This document shows, piece after piece, positions 8,853 to 16,115 of a stretch of DNA of 64,000 nucleotides (position 1 is its first letter; every line of letters starts with the position of its first letter). The stretch is from Stackebrandtia endophytica. Lineage in GTDB: Bacteria; Actinomycetota; Actinomycetes; Mycobacteriales; Micromonosporaceae. A program made the translations under genes and the position numbers. The notes beneath the pieces are model-generated. The model was not told where the DNA came from, made no database searches, and saw only the letters and a list, made by a program, of their open reading frames with translations. Location: assembly GCF_006716355.1 (NCBI RefSeq), contig NZ_VFOW01000001.1, forward strand, positions 1,674,001 through 1,738,000, written 5' to 3'.

Positions 8853-10416
8853 CGTCGGACTCCTCGGTTTGCACGGGCTCCTCGGCTTGCACGGTGGCGC
8901 CTGCCATCAACCGTCCGATCTCATCACGCGGTGTATCCGGTGATACCTCCGCGACTATCTTTCCGTCGTACATGACCGCGACACGGTCGGACAGCGACAG
9001 CACCTCGTCCAGCTCCGACGAGATCACCAGTACTCCGGCACCGGCGTCGCGTTCGGCGACGATGCGGGAGTGGATGAACTCCATCGCGCCGACGTCGACG
9101 CCACGGGTCGGCTGAGCCGCGATCAACAGTTTCAACGGCCGCGAGAACTCCCGCGCGACGATGACCTTCTGCTGGTTTCCACCCGACAGGCTGCCCACCG
9201 GGGTCGACGCCGACGGGGTCCGCACGTCGAAGGTCTCGATGTTGGCCGCGGCCTGCCTACTGATCTCGACGGCGTTGAGCACCCCGGCGCGAGCATATGG
9301 CGGACGGTTGTAGCGGTTGAGGATCAGGTTCTCCTCGATGGAGAACTCCTTGACCACGCCGTCCAGGCTGCGGTCCTCGGGGATGTAGCCCACCCCCGCC
9401 TCGATGATGCGGCTGGTACCGGCGTGAGCCAGTTCCCGGCCGCCGATGTGAATGCTCCCGCCGACCGTCGGCGCCAACGCCATGATGGCCTCGGCCAACT
9501 CGGTTTGACCGTTGCCCTGCACCCCGGCCACGCCGACGATCTCGCCGGCGTTGACGGTCAGGTTCAGGCCGTCGACCGCATGGAACCCACGCTCGTCGAC
9601 AACGGTGAGGTCACGGATCTCCAGGGCGGGCTCCCCGGGGTCAGCGTCGGTCTTCTCCACCTGGAGTCGCACGTCACGGCCGACCATGAGAGCGGCCAGC
9701 TCGGACTCCGAGGCGCTCGGGTCGGCCTCCCCCACCACACGTCCGTGCCGGATCACGGTGATCCGGTCGGCGATCGCCTTGACCTCTTTCAGTTTGTGAC
9801 TGATGAACACGATCGACTTGCCGTCGGCCCGCAGTTGCCGCATGATCTCGAGCAGTTCGTCGATCTCCTGCGGAGTCAACACCGCGGTGGGCTCGTCAAG
9901 GATCAGCAGTTCACAGTCGCTGATCAGGGCTTTGATGATCTCAACCCGCTGTTGCACACCGACGGGGATGTCCTCGACGAGGGCATCCGGGTCGACTTGC
10001 AGGCCATATTGTTCGGACACCGTACGAACCGCCTGACGGGCTTTACGGCGATCCAGCAGGCGAGTCCGTTCATTGGTCATCTCCCGCCCGAGGATGACGT
10101 TCTCGGCGACGGTGAACACCGGAACCAGCATGAAGTGCTGGTGGACCATGCCCAATCCGGCGTCCAGGGCGTCACCGGGGCTGTCGAATCGGTGGACGGT
10201 CTCCACCATGTCGCCAGACTCGTCGGGTCGCGAGATGACGATCTCGCCTTCGTCGGGCGTGAGTAGCCCGTACAACATGTTCATGAGCGTGGACTTGCCC
10301 GCGCCGTTCTCGCCCAACAGGGCGTGAATCTCGCCGGGTTCCACCGTGAGGTCGATGTGGTCATTGGCCACGAGGCTGCCGAACCTCTTGGTCAAGCCAC
10401 GCAGTTGAAGTCTCAG
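8845..10416 (-). CDS. ABC transporter ATP-binding protein, nucleoside importer (duplicated ATPase)
   Basis: The protein has about 523 aa and two ABC domains in one chain, as in RbsA/YufO/NupA proteins. The first domain has a full Walker A (LLGENGAGKSTLM), an ABC signature replaced by PVGVQQRVEI, and Walker B LLILDEPTAVL. The second domain has the degenerate P-loop GVQGNGQTEL and the signature LSGGNQQK. Start choice: AAGGAG at 10424-10429 lies 7 nt before a CTG at 10416, exactly where family proteins begin (LRLQLRGLTKRFG). In-frame alternatives are TTG 10437, GTG 10455 and GTG 10482, none with a comparable ribosome-binding site. Confidence 0.92.
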   Translation of the reverse strand: MRLQLRGLTKRFGSLVANDHIDLTVEPGEIHALLGENGAGKSTLMNMLYGLLTPDEGEIVISRPDESGDMVETVHRFDSPGDALDAGLGMVHQHFMLVPVFTVAENVILGREMTNERTRLLDRRKARQAVRTVSEQYGLQVDPDALVEDIPVGVQQRVEIIKALISDCELLILDEPTAVLTPQEIDELLEIMRQLRADGKSIVFISHKLKEVKAIADRITVIRHGRVVGEADPSASESELAALMVGRDVRLQVEKTDADPGEPALEIRDLTVVDERGFHAVDGLNLTVNAGEIVGVAGVQGNGQTELAEAIMALAPTVGGSIHIGGRELAHAGTSRIIEAGVGYIPEDRSLDGVVKEFSIEENLILNRYNRPPYARAGVLNAVEISRQAAANIETFDVRTPSASTPVGSLSGGNQQKVIVAREFSRPLKLLIAAQPTRGVDVGAMEFIHSRIVAERDAGAGVLVISSELDEVLSLSDRVAVMYDGKIVAEVSPDTPRDEIGRLMAGATVQAEEPVQTEESDGD

Positions 10417-10546
10417 CGTCGCGCTCCTTCGCGCCAATTGTTCTTCATCACACACGGGTGGCCCCTCCGCACGAGGGACCACCCGAGGTCACGCTGTGTC
10501 CGGCGAGCCTATCGACTGTGCCGGGGTTGTCGCGGGAAGTCCCGCG

Positions 10547-11620
10547 TTACTCCTTGGGCTGAGCGATCGACTCGATGGTGATGTCACCGGCGATGATCGC
10601 GGCCTTGACTTCTTCGATCTCAGCGGCCAGGTCGGCGTCGACGTCGGCACGGAGCGCGGCCAGCGAAACGCCGCCGTTCTCGAGGGTGCCGATGCTGTGG
10701 CCGTCCTTCGGGCCTCCGTCGCGAGCGGACAGGATCGCCGCGCTGACCGCGTCGGGGATGTTCTTCTCGGAGGTGGTGAGGAACTCCTCGCAGTACTCCG
10801 AAGCCGACTCGCAGCCGTCCAGGTCAACCCAGATGCTGCTCAGGCTGTCGTCGGTCTGCGTCACGGTCGGGGTTCCCAGACCGGTCTTGCCGGCGACCGG
10901 GAAGATCACGTCGGCGCCCTGCGAAACGAAGTTCTCGGTGAGGGACTTGCCCTTGGCGGCGTCCTCGAAGCTCTCGGCGAAGCTGCCGTCCTGAGACTTG
11001 TGGTTCCAGCCGAGCACCGCGACGTCGGCGTCGTTCTTCTCGTTGTAGTAATCGACGCCCTCGGCGAAGCCATCCATGAAGATGGTCACCGGCGGGATGT
11101 TCAGACCGCCGTAGGTGGCGACCTTTCCGGTCTCGCTGGTGCCCGCGGCCAGGTAACCGGCCAGGAACGACGACTGCGCCGCGTTGAACTCCATCGAGTA
11201 CACGTTGGGCAGGTCGGACAGGTTGGCGTCGACGATCGCGAACCGCTGGTCCGGGTAGTCGGTCGCGACGGTGGTGAGCGCCTCGCCCATCAGACCACCG
11301 ACGGCCACGATCAGGTCGCAGCCCTCGTTGATGAAGCCGACGAGGTTGGTCTCGTAGTCAGCCTCGGTCTGGGATTCCTTCACCGCGACCTCGACGGCCG
11401 GCTCGGCCTCGACGGCGGCGTTCATGCCCTGCCAGGCGGACGCGTTGAACGAACGGTCCTCCACGCCACCGGTGTCGGTGACCATGCAGGCCTTGAAATC
11501 CTTGGCGACGGCTTCGTTGCCGGAGTCGCTGTCGGGCGCCTCCCCGCATGCGGTGACGAACAGCGCCAGGCCGCACGTCACGCCGATTGCGGCCATTCTC
11601 TTCCCACGCATGCTGCGCAA
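10547..11620 (-). CDS. BMP family substrate-binding lipoprotein
   Basis: The protein has 357 aa and is first in the nucleoside-importer operon. A basic N-terminus, a hydrophobic stretch and the lipobox LFVTAC predict a lipid-anchored protein. The mature part carries BMP-family landmarks (GGVEDRSFNASAWQGM, and an NxDVAVLGWN segment in a periplasmic-binding fold), typical of the BmpA/YufN/PnrA group that binds purine nucleosides. TTG 11620 is chosen because AAGGAG sits 6 nt upstream; ATG 11611 is a close alternative, and an in-frame start at 11677 has poorer signals. Confidence 0.93.
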   Translation of the reverse strand: MRSMRGKRMAAIGVTCGLALFVTACGEAPDSDSGNEAVAKDFKACMVTDTGGVEDRSFNASAWQGMNAAVEAEPAVEVAVKESQTEADYETNLVGFINEGCDLIVAVGGLMGEALTTVATDYPDQRFAIVDANLSDLPNVYSMEFNAAQSSFLAGYLAAGTSETGKVATYGGLNIPPVTIFMDGFAEGVDYYNEKNDADVAVLGWNHKSQDGSFAESFEDAAKGKSLTENFVSQGADVIFPVAGKTGLGTPTVTQTDDSLSSIWVDLDGCESASEYCEEFLTTSEKNIPDAVSAAILSARDGGPKDGHSIGTLENGGVSLAALRADVDADLAAEIEEVKAAIIAGDITIESIAQPKE

Positions 11621-11921
11621 GAGTGTCTCCTTCCAAGTGGCACGCTTGATGGCGGCCCGAGTGATCCGATGTCGCACACTAATACGTCAACCGCGGGTTG
11701 AGAAGGTATCGAAGCCAAGTTGTAGTCCGCTGTTACTGACCCGTAATACCTGGTGACGTATGGGAATTTAAACATGGCGAAGTTATGGAGCCGGTTGTGC
11801 CCGAAGCGCCCGGGGAGTACCGATTTGACGGGTCGACGGTTTCGGCGAACGGTGCCTGACGGCCGACGTGACCAGGGCCACCGCGACCACCGCACCGTTC
11901 GCCTTCGAGATGAGGCGGCTT
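11621..11921. other. Intergenic region upstream of the BMP operon
   Basis: About 300 bp without a convincing gene. It should hold the promoter of the minus-strand nucleoside importer. It is somewhat AT-richer around 11690-11775. I see no repeat, riboswitch or clear operator. Confidence 0.4.
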
Positions 11922-12266
11922 CTACCAGAAGACGGCGACGCCCGCGGTGACGAGAATGGCACCGCCGATGGCGAGGAAGTGTCCCTGCGCCGAGGACTCG
12001 CGCTTCTTCAGGTAGGGCACCCAGACCATGATCGCGATCAGCAGGGCCAGCACACCCTTGACCACGAGCTTGGCACCGTCGGGCATCACGTCGCGCCCGA
12101 GCGGGGCCGACAGGAAGATTCCGGTCGCCAACTGAATGGCCGATCCCCACAGCATCGCGGGGTTGATCTTGAGCTTCTTGCTCAGGTAGGCGGTGAGCCA
12201 TCCACCGATGAGCAGACCGAAGCCGATCAGGTGGATGTAACGCAATATCAAGTGAACCAGTTCCAT
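11922..12266 (-). CDS. Small four-helix membrane protein, unknown function
   Basis: The protein has 114 aa and four hydrophobic segments: LILRYIHLIGFGLLIGGWL, LWGSAIQLATGIFL, VVKGVLALLIAIMVWV and FLAIGGAILVTAGVAVFW. The N-terminal RYIHLIGFGLLIGG, with a His in the first helix, resembles small CopD/DUF2269-like membrane proteins, but assignment is uncertain. It stands alone, divergent from the cysteine-rich peptide genes. No Shine-Dalgarno is obvious before ATG 12266. Confidence 0.75.
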   Translation of the reverse strand: MELVHLILRYIHLIGFGLLIGGWLTAYLSKKLKINPAMLWGSAIQLATGIFLSAPLGRDVMPDGAKLVVKGVLALLIAIMVWVPYLKKRESSAQGHFLAIGGAILVTAGVAVFW

Positions 12267-12500
12267 GGGGCAGGAGTATGCCAGAGCTTCTACGACCTGT
12301 CGAAGTCAAGGCATGCCAACCGTTCGCGCCGACGGATTCGAGGGGTTCCCCGGGCGTGCCGATCCCGCTACACTCAAGTCGTCGAGCCAGGCCGACGCTG
12401 AAACCATGGGCTCCGTCGCGATGCCAACGCATCGCGCATCGGGTTTCGATCGTCTTGTGGCCGGTTCGATGGTGTTCACCGATACCGCAAGGAGCCGATC

Positions 12501-12656
12501 ATGAAACTCGTCAACCGTTTGGCCGACCGCGCCCTGAACCGACTCGTCCCCGAGTCGCGGGCCGAAGCCGCTGCCTGCCCGGAGTACAAGTGCAGCGCCA
12601 CCTGCTGGCGCATGTGCTGCCCAGGCAAGCCCTGCAGCCCGTGCTACTGCCTGTAG
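12501..12656 (+). CDS. Cysteine-rich small peptide, copy 1 of 3
   Basis: The product is 51 aa: a 25-residue charged N-terminal segment (MKLVNRLADRALNRLVPESR...) that would form an amphipathic helix, then a Cys-dense C-terminus from residue 26 (CPEYKCSATCWRMCC, then PGKPCSPCYCL) with eight Cys. AAGGAG (12489-12494) sits 6 nt before ATG 12501, a near-ideal ribosome-binding site. There is no Sec signal peptide or hydrophobic core. Two paralogues follow in tandem, so this is a real gene family. The leader-plus-core layout resembles a RiPP precursor or a metal-binding peptide, but no modification enzyme is adjacent. I do not recognise a named family. Confidence 0.85.
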   Translation: MKLVNRLADRALNRLVPESRAEAAACPEYKCSATCWRMCCPGKPCSPCYCL

Positions 12657-12678
12657 CGGGTTTCCCTCTCTTATCCGT

Positions 12679-12734
12679 TTCGACACGATGTCGATCGATT
12701 CAACACAGTGATCGATTCGACACGGTGTTGATCC
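12679..12734. repeat. Three direct repeats with palindromic cores, possible operators
   Basis: Between peptide copies 1 and 2, units beginning TTCGACACGATGTCGAT (12679), TTCAACACAGTGATCGA (12699) and TTCGACACGGTGTTGAT (12716) follow one another at 17-20 bp spacing. The first contains a perfect palindrome TCGACA-CGA-TGTCGA (12680-12694) and the third a near-perfect one, TCGACAC-G-GTGTTGA (12717-12731). They lie just upstream of copy 2's ribosome-binding site, so a regulator-binding array is plausible. Confidence 0.55.
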
Positions 12735-12753
12735 GTGCGCGAAGGAGTGCGTC

Positions 12754-12915
12754 ATGAAACTCATCAATCGATTCGCCGACCGCGTTCTCAACCGACTCGT
12801 CCCGGACACCCGCGCTGAAGCGAGCGACCCTCCTTGCCCGGAGTACAAGTGCAGCGCCACCTGCTGGCGTATGTGCTGCCCCGGCAAGCCCTGCAGCCCG
12901 TGCTACTGCCTGTAA
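12754..12915 (+). CDS. Cysteine-rich small peptide, copy 2 of 3
   Basis: The product is 53 aa. The N-terminal half, MKLINRFADRVLNRLVPDTR, matches copies 1 and 3. The C-terminal half, CPEYKCSATCWRMCC followed by PGKPCSPCYCL, is identical to copy 1 in protein sequence, with a two-residue-longer junction (EASDPP). GAAGGAG begins 13 nt before ATG 12754. Identity of the Cys-rich half, against drift in the junction and third positions, suggests selection on the core rather than a very recent duplication. Confidence 0.85.
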   Translation: MKLINRFADRVLNRLVPDTRAEASDPPCPEYKCSATCWRMCCPGKPCSPCYCL

Positions 12916-12994
12916 TTCCTCCCACGCGACGAACCTCCGGCTCGTCCACCGTCTGATTCTCACGGGCACCGATCCGTGAGCAGAGGAGTTCACC

Positions 12995-13150
12995 ATGAAG
13001 ATCATCAACCGTTTCGCCGACCGCGTTCTCAACCGACTCGTCCCGGAATCGCAGGCCCAAGCCGCCGCCTGCCCCCGGTACGAGTGCCTCACCGCCAACT
13101 GCTGGCGCTACTGCTGCCCGGGGAAGCCCTGCAGCGTGTGCATCTGCTGA
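12995..13150 (+). CDS. Cysteine-rich small peptide, copy 3 of 3
   Basis: The product is 51 aa. The leader (MKIINRFADRVLNRLVPESQ) is conserved, while the core is the most diverged: CPRYECLTANCWRYCC then PGKPCSVCIC, ending at the last Cys. The Cys pattern, CWR-x-CCPGKPCS block and length are kept. AGAGGAG precedes ATG 12995 by 7 nt. Its upstream sequence (GGCACCGATCCGTGAG) resembles the equivalent stretch before copy 2, so the 5' region was duplicated with the gene. Confidence 0.83.
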   Translation: MKIINRFADRVLNRLVPESQAQAAACPRYECLTANCWRYCCPGKPCSVCIC

Positions 13151-13380
13151 CCCGAACCGTTCGATAGCGCCGCGACCGACCCGTGGGCACACCCGCTCAC
13201 GGGTCACCGGGTCGCCGAACGGATTCCGCCGAACAGGTGAAGAATCACGAAAGTCACCCACCGATCACCGCTATGAGTCACCATGCGACACCCCTGAGTG
13301 ACGAATGCCGGTGTGGCATCAGGAATCAACCGAGAATCACCGACCAGTTTTGTGATACTTGTCGACTAAGACGATCGTCG

Positions 13381-13827
13381 ATGGCTACCATCTATTGCGT
13401 GAGGGGGAGCGCGCGGACACAGTGTCACGCGCCTCGGTCGCGTCGTGATTTCGTGTCCCGAAGCTTGACCGTGGTGCGGATAGTATTGGGCGCCTTGATA
13501 ATCGCGGCACTGGCCATTCCCGCCACAATGGATACTGCCAGAGATCGACCGCCCGCGATGCAACTGGTCGACGAAAGTCGCGACGACTACTTCTCACCGT
13601 CCCCGGGAACCCCCAGCCCGTCGCCGTCCACACCCGACCAGTCGCCGTCGCCCAGTCCGGGCGACACCGAACCCGGGGAGGCCCCGGGTGACGAGAAGAC
13701 CGACAACGCGACCGGACTGGCGGCCATGCCCATCGCCGCCCAAGCCGGACTATCACTGGGCGTCATCCTGCTGGCCGCCATCGCGCTGTTGCCCGGCCGG
13801 CGGCCTCCCGCCCACCTTCGCGCGTAA
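13381..13827 (+). CDS. Two-helix membrane protein with Ser/Pro linker, unknown
   Basis: From ATG 13381 the product is 148 aa: a basic N-terminus, one hydrophobic helix (VVRIVLGALIIAALAIPA), an extracytoplasmic Ser-Pro repeat-rich linker (SPSPGTPSPSPSTPDQSP), and a second helix (AGLSLGVILLAAIALL) with a basic tail. The layout is that of many actinobacterial envelope proteins with no enzymatic domain. The start is uncertain: no clear ribosome-binding site is seen, the frame is open back to 13183, and GTG 13399 or 13453 are alternatives. It follows the peptide genes on the same strand, 230 bp away. Confidence 0.6.
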   Translation: MATIYCVRGSARTQCHAPRSRRDFVSRSLTVVRIVLGALIIAALAIPATMDTARDRPPAMQLVDESRDDYFSPSPGTPSPSPSTPDQSPSPSPGDTEPGEAPGDEKTDNATGLAAMPIAAQAGLSLGVILLAAIALLPGRRPPAHLRA

Positions 13828-14170
13828 CGCTGTTTCGTGGGGCAGCCCCACTCTCTTAAACCGGATCGAAGAGCCACCCGGGGGCAGATTCCACCACTGA
13901 ACCGCGAAGCCAAACACCAAAAACACAAACCCGCACACCACCCGGCCAGGACGCAAATCTCCCTGCCCCACGAAGCAACCCCACTCTGTGGACCGATGGG
14001 GAGGAGCCCACCGGGAACCGGTGAAACCACACCGGGGATGAGCGCATAACGCCCCCGGTTGACGAGAGCGTTCACCGGTCACCGCGTTTCCCGACCCGGC
14101 CCGGGTGCCACCGGCACGGAGGCCGATATGGAGCTACACACAGTAGATGGAAGTGAGCTCACGAGAAAAA
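13828..14170. repeat. Non-coding gap with inverted repeat and duplicated segment
   Basis: A perfect 12-bp inverted repeat, TTCGTGGGGCAG (13834-13845) and CTGCCCCACGAA (13963-13974), encloses about 117 bp. Inside and after it two similar segments start with CCCCACTCT (about 13847 and 13979) and run through related GATCGAAGAGCC / GATGGGGAGGAGCC stretches. No convincing gene is present; short open frames here lack ribosome-binding sites. It may be a decayed duplication or a structured RNA. Confidence 0.4.
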
Positions 14171-14194
14171 GGACGACCGGGCTTCCGGTCGTCC
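14171..14194 (-). terminator. Intrinsic terminator of the heme oxygenase operon
   Basis: GGACGACCGG and CCGGTCGTCC form a perfect 10-bp stem with a 4-nt loop. Read on the minus strand the stem is followed by TTTTTCTCG, a T run, 32 bp after the DUF2470 gene stop. This is the clearest intrinsic terminator in the window. Confidence 0.85.
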
Positions 14195-14225
14195 TCTGCG
14201 GGGTTCGCGCCCGGCACCGGGTGCG

Positions 14226-14513
14226 TCAGTCCAGCCCGAGAATGCCCCGCGACTCGTGATAGATGCGCACGATCTCCGGGCGGACCTCGGCGCGTTCACT
14301 CAGCGGGCGTGACCAGGTTATCCGCAGTGGAGTCTCCACGCCATGGACCGTCGTGGTGAACTCCGCGCCGGTTCCGTCGAAAGTGTCCATGCGGGCGGCC
14401 GTCGCCGAGGTGTGGCCGCCCACCCCCTGACAGATCACCAGGGTGTCGGCGTGGTGATCCTCGTTCATGTGCTTCGTGATCGCCGCGATCACGGTGTCCT
14501 GAAACGGGTTCAC
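14226..14513 (-). CDS. DUF2470 (HugZ C-terminal-like) heme-associated protein
   Basis: The product is 95 aa. KHMNEDHHADTLVIC near the N-terminus is the diagnostic HMNxDHxxxL motif of the DUF2470 domain found at the C-terminus of HugZ-type heme-utilisation proteins; a GVETPLRITWSRPL strand follows. It overlaps the heme oxygenase stop by 4 bp (ATGA). A heme-binding or handling role beside heme oxygenase is likely; enzymatic activity is not implied by the domain alone. Confidence 0.88.
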   Translation of the reverse strand: MNPFQDTVIAAITKHMNEDHHADTLVICQGVGGHTSATAARMDTFDGTGAEFTTTVHGVETPLRITWSRPLSERAEVRPEIVRIYHESRGILGLD

Positions 14514-15205
14514 ACCGACCTCCGCATCCGGGTGCCCAATTCGGAGAGCACCGCACCGTTGAAATCGTAGGCGCCCAGCACCTCGGCGATGACCCGATCA
14601 CGTTCATCACCGGTGAAGCCGGCCGAATCCAACCGGGACCGATACTCGTCCTTGAACGCCGTGGCGTCGGGAATCGAATCGAACACGTAGAAACTGACAC
14701 CGGGCCCGTCGGCGAAGCCGTAGGTGTCGTTGGCGGCGGCCCGAAACGCCTGGCCACCCGACAGATCTCCCAGGTAGCGCGTGTAGTGGTGTGCGATGAA
14801 CCCGCCGGCCCAGTCGAAGCAGACCTCCCGCATCCGGTCCAGATAACGTCGCGTCGCCGGGATGGGCTCCACCCGATCCCGCCAGTCCGGTCCGATGAGC
14901 AACGCCAGGTCGGCTTCGAAAGCGGCGGCACGGCCCAGTTCTGGGAAGTTGAACCGTCCGGCGACCGGGTGATCGCGCAGCGCCTCCTGAGCCTCGTCGA
15001 GGAGGCGATAGACGAAGTACTGCTGCGCGTGAAGAGCCGTGTAGTCGTCGAGGTGCAGGTCACCGGACAGCAGTGCACCGAGCAGGTCGGTCTCGTCCGA
15101 GGTGGTCTCATCCGGATCGGCGGCTTGGCTGATGCCTTCGTGGCGTGCCCAGGTCGCTTGCCGAAGCGCGACCGAGAACGGGGTCGGTGGTGCGTCGAGA
15201 GTCAT
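14510..15205 (-). CDS. hmuO: Biliverdin-producing heme oxygenase
   Basis: The product is 231 aa, near the normal length. It opens heme to biliverdin, CO and ferrous iron using O2 and reductant. The distal-helix signature LGDLSGGQAF is intact, HHYTRYLGDLSGG matches the family, and an N-terminal His in TWARHEGISQ is the probable proximal heme ligand. ATG 15205 is chosen because AGGAG lies 9 nt upstream and the family starts here; an earlier in-frame start at 15250 adds an unrelated segment. An IdeR box lies upstream at 15267-15285, so iron limitation should induce it together with DUF2470. Confidence 0.94.
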   Translation of the reverse strand: MTLDAPPTPFSVALRQATWARHEGISQAADPDETTSDETDLLGALLSGDLHLDDYTALHAQQYFVYRLLDEAQEALRDHPVAGRFNFPELGRAAAFEADLALLIGPDWRDRVEPIPATRRYLDRMREVCFDWAGGFIAHHYTRYLGDLSGGQAFRAAANDTYGFADGPGVSFYVFDSIPDATAFKDEYRSRLDSAGFTGDERDRVIAEVLGAYDFNGAVLSELGTRMRRSV

Positions 15206-15266
15206 GGGGACCGCTCCTGGCCATTGGGGGTGATGGGCGACGGGAACCACTACGTCCCGCCGAAAC

Positions 15267-15285
15267 TGAGGTTAGCCTAACTTAA
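15267..15285 (-). promoter_or_regulatory. IdeR/DtxR iron box upstream of heme oxygenase
   Basis: TGAGGTTAGCCTAACTTAA matches the known consensus TTAGGTTAGSCTAACCTAA at 17 of 19 positions. It lies about 60 bp before the heme oxygenase ATG and just after the hmuV stop, so it should control hmuO-DUF2470 separately from hmuTUV. Confidence 0.85.
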
Positions 15286-15287
15286 GA

Positions 15288-16115
15288 TCACGGTCGGCGG
15301 CGTGGCAAAACGATCAGATCTTCAGTATGTGGATGCCGCAGCACCTCGACCGGTTGCCGGTACACCCTGGTCAACAACTCCTCGTCGAACACCTCGACGG
15401 GACCGCCGCACGCCTCCAGCCGTCCTTGATGGAGGATGGCTACCCGGTCGCAGTGCGCCGCCGCCAACCCCAGGTCGTGCAGCACCACGACCACCGCGAC
15501 GCCTTGGGCCGCGCGTTCCCGACACAACCGCAGCACCAACTCCTGATGCCGCAGGTCCAGGGCCGCCGTCGGTTCGTCCAACAGCAACAACCCGGTGTCC
15601 TGCGCGAGAACCCGCGCCAACGCCACCCGAGCCCGCTCACCACCCGACAACGCCGGGAACGGCCGTTCGGCGAACTCGGTGACCTCGCAGGCGCTCATCA
15701 CCTCGGCGATGATCCGGTCGTCCTCGGCCTCGCGGGCGGTACCCGCCCACGGCGCCCGGCCCATCGCGACGACCTCGGACACCCGAAACGGGAACGCCAG
15801 CGACGCCGACTGGGGCAACACCGCCCGACGAAGCGCCAGATCCGGTGCGTCCCAGGAGGACAACGGTCGACCGTGCAGTTCGACATCGCCGCCGGTGGGA
15901 GTCTGATCGGCGGCCAGCACCGCCAACAGGGTGGATTTCCCGGCACCGTTGGGACCCACCAGCGCCAAGACCTCACCGGCGACCGCGGTCAGACTGACCT
16001 CCCCGACCACCTGGTGGCCGCCCAACTGGGCACAGACCTCGAAGGTCTCGGCGACGACCTCTCCCCCGGTGACGGGACTCGGTAGTGGACGGTCACGTCG
16101 TGACAGACCGATCAT
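15288..16115 (-). CDS. hmuV: Heme ABC transporter ATP-binding protein
   Basis: The product is 275 aa, a FecE/HmuV-type ATPase. Walker A (LVGPNGAGKSTLL), Q-loop, ABC signature (LSGGERARVALAR), Walker B (GLLLLDEPTAALD) and the switch His (VVLHDLGLAA) are all present. ATG 16115 overlaps the hmuU stop (ATGA) and has AAGGAGG 7 nt upstream. The open frame continues far upstream inside hmuU but is a shadow. It powers heme import with HmuT and HmuU. Confidence 0.93.
   Translation of the reverse strand: MIGLSRRDRPLPSPVTGGEVVAETFEVCAQLGGHQVVGEVSLTAVAGEVLALVGPNGAGKSTLLAVLAADQTPTGGDVELHGRPLSSWDAPDLALRRAVLPQSASLAFPFRVSEVVAMGRAPWAGTAREAEDDRIIAEVMSACEVTEFAERPFPALSGGERARVALARVLAQDTGLLLLDEPTAALDLRHQELVLRLCRERAAQGVAVVVVLHDLGLAAAHCDRVAILHQGRLEACGGPVEVFDEELLTRVYRQPVEVLRHPHTEDLIVLPRRRP

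Noticed and set aside
12501-13150. Calling the cysteine-rich peptides lanthipeptides or another named RiPP class
   Set aside because: No LanM/LanBC, radical SAM or other modification gene is adjacent, and there are too few Ser/Thr in the core for a lanthipeptide pattern; the STM radical SAM genes are 8 kb away on another transcript.
13856-14082. Minus-strand small open frames in the peptide-locus gap
   Set aside because: They have no ribosome-binding site, overlap each other in several frames, and coincide with the repeat structure rather than with a recognisable protein.
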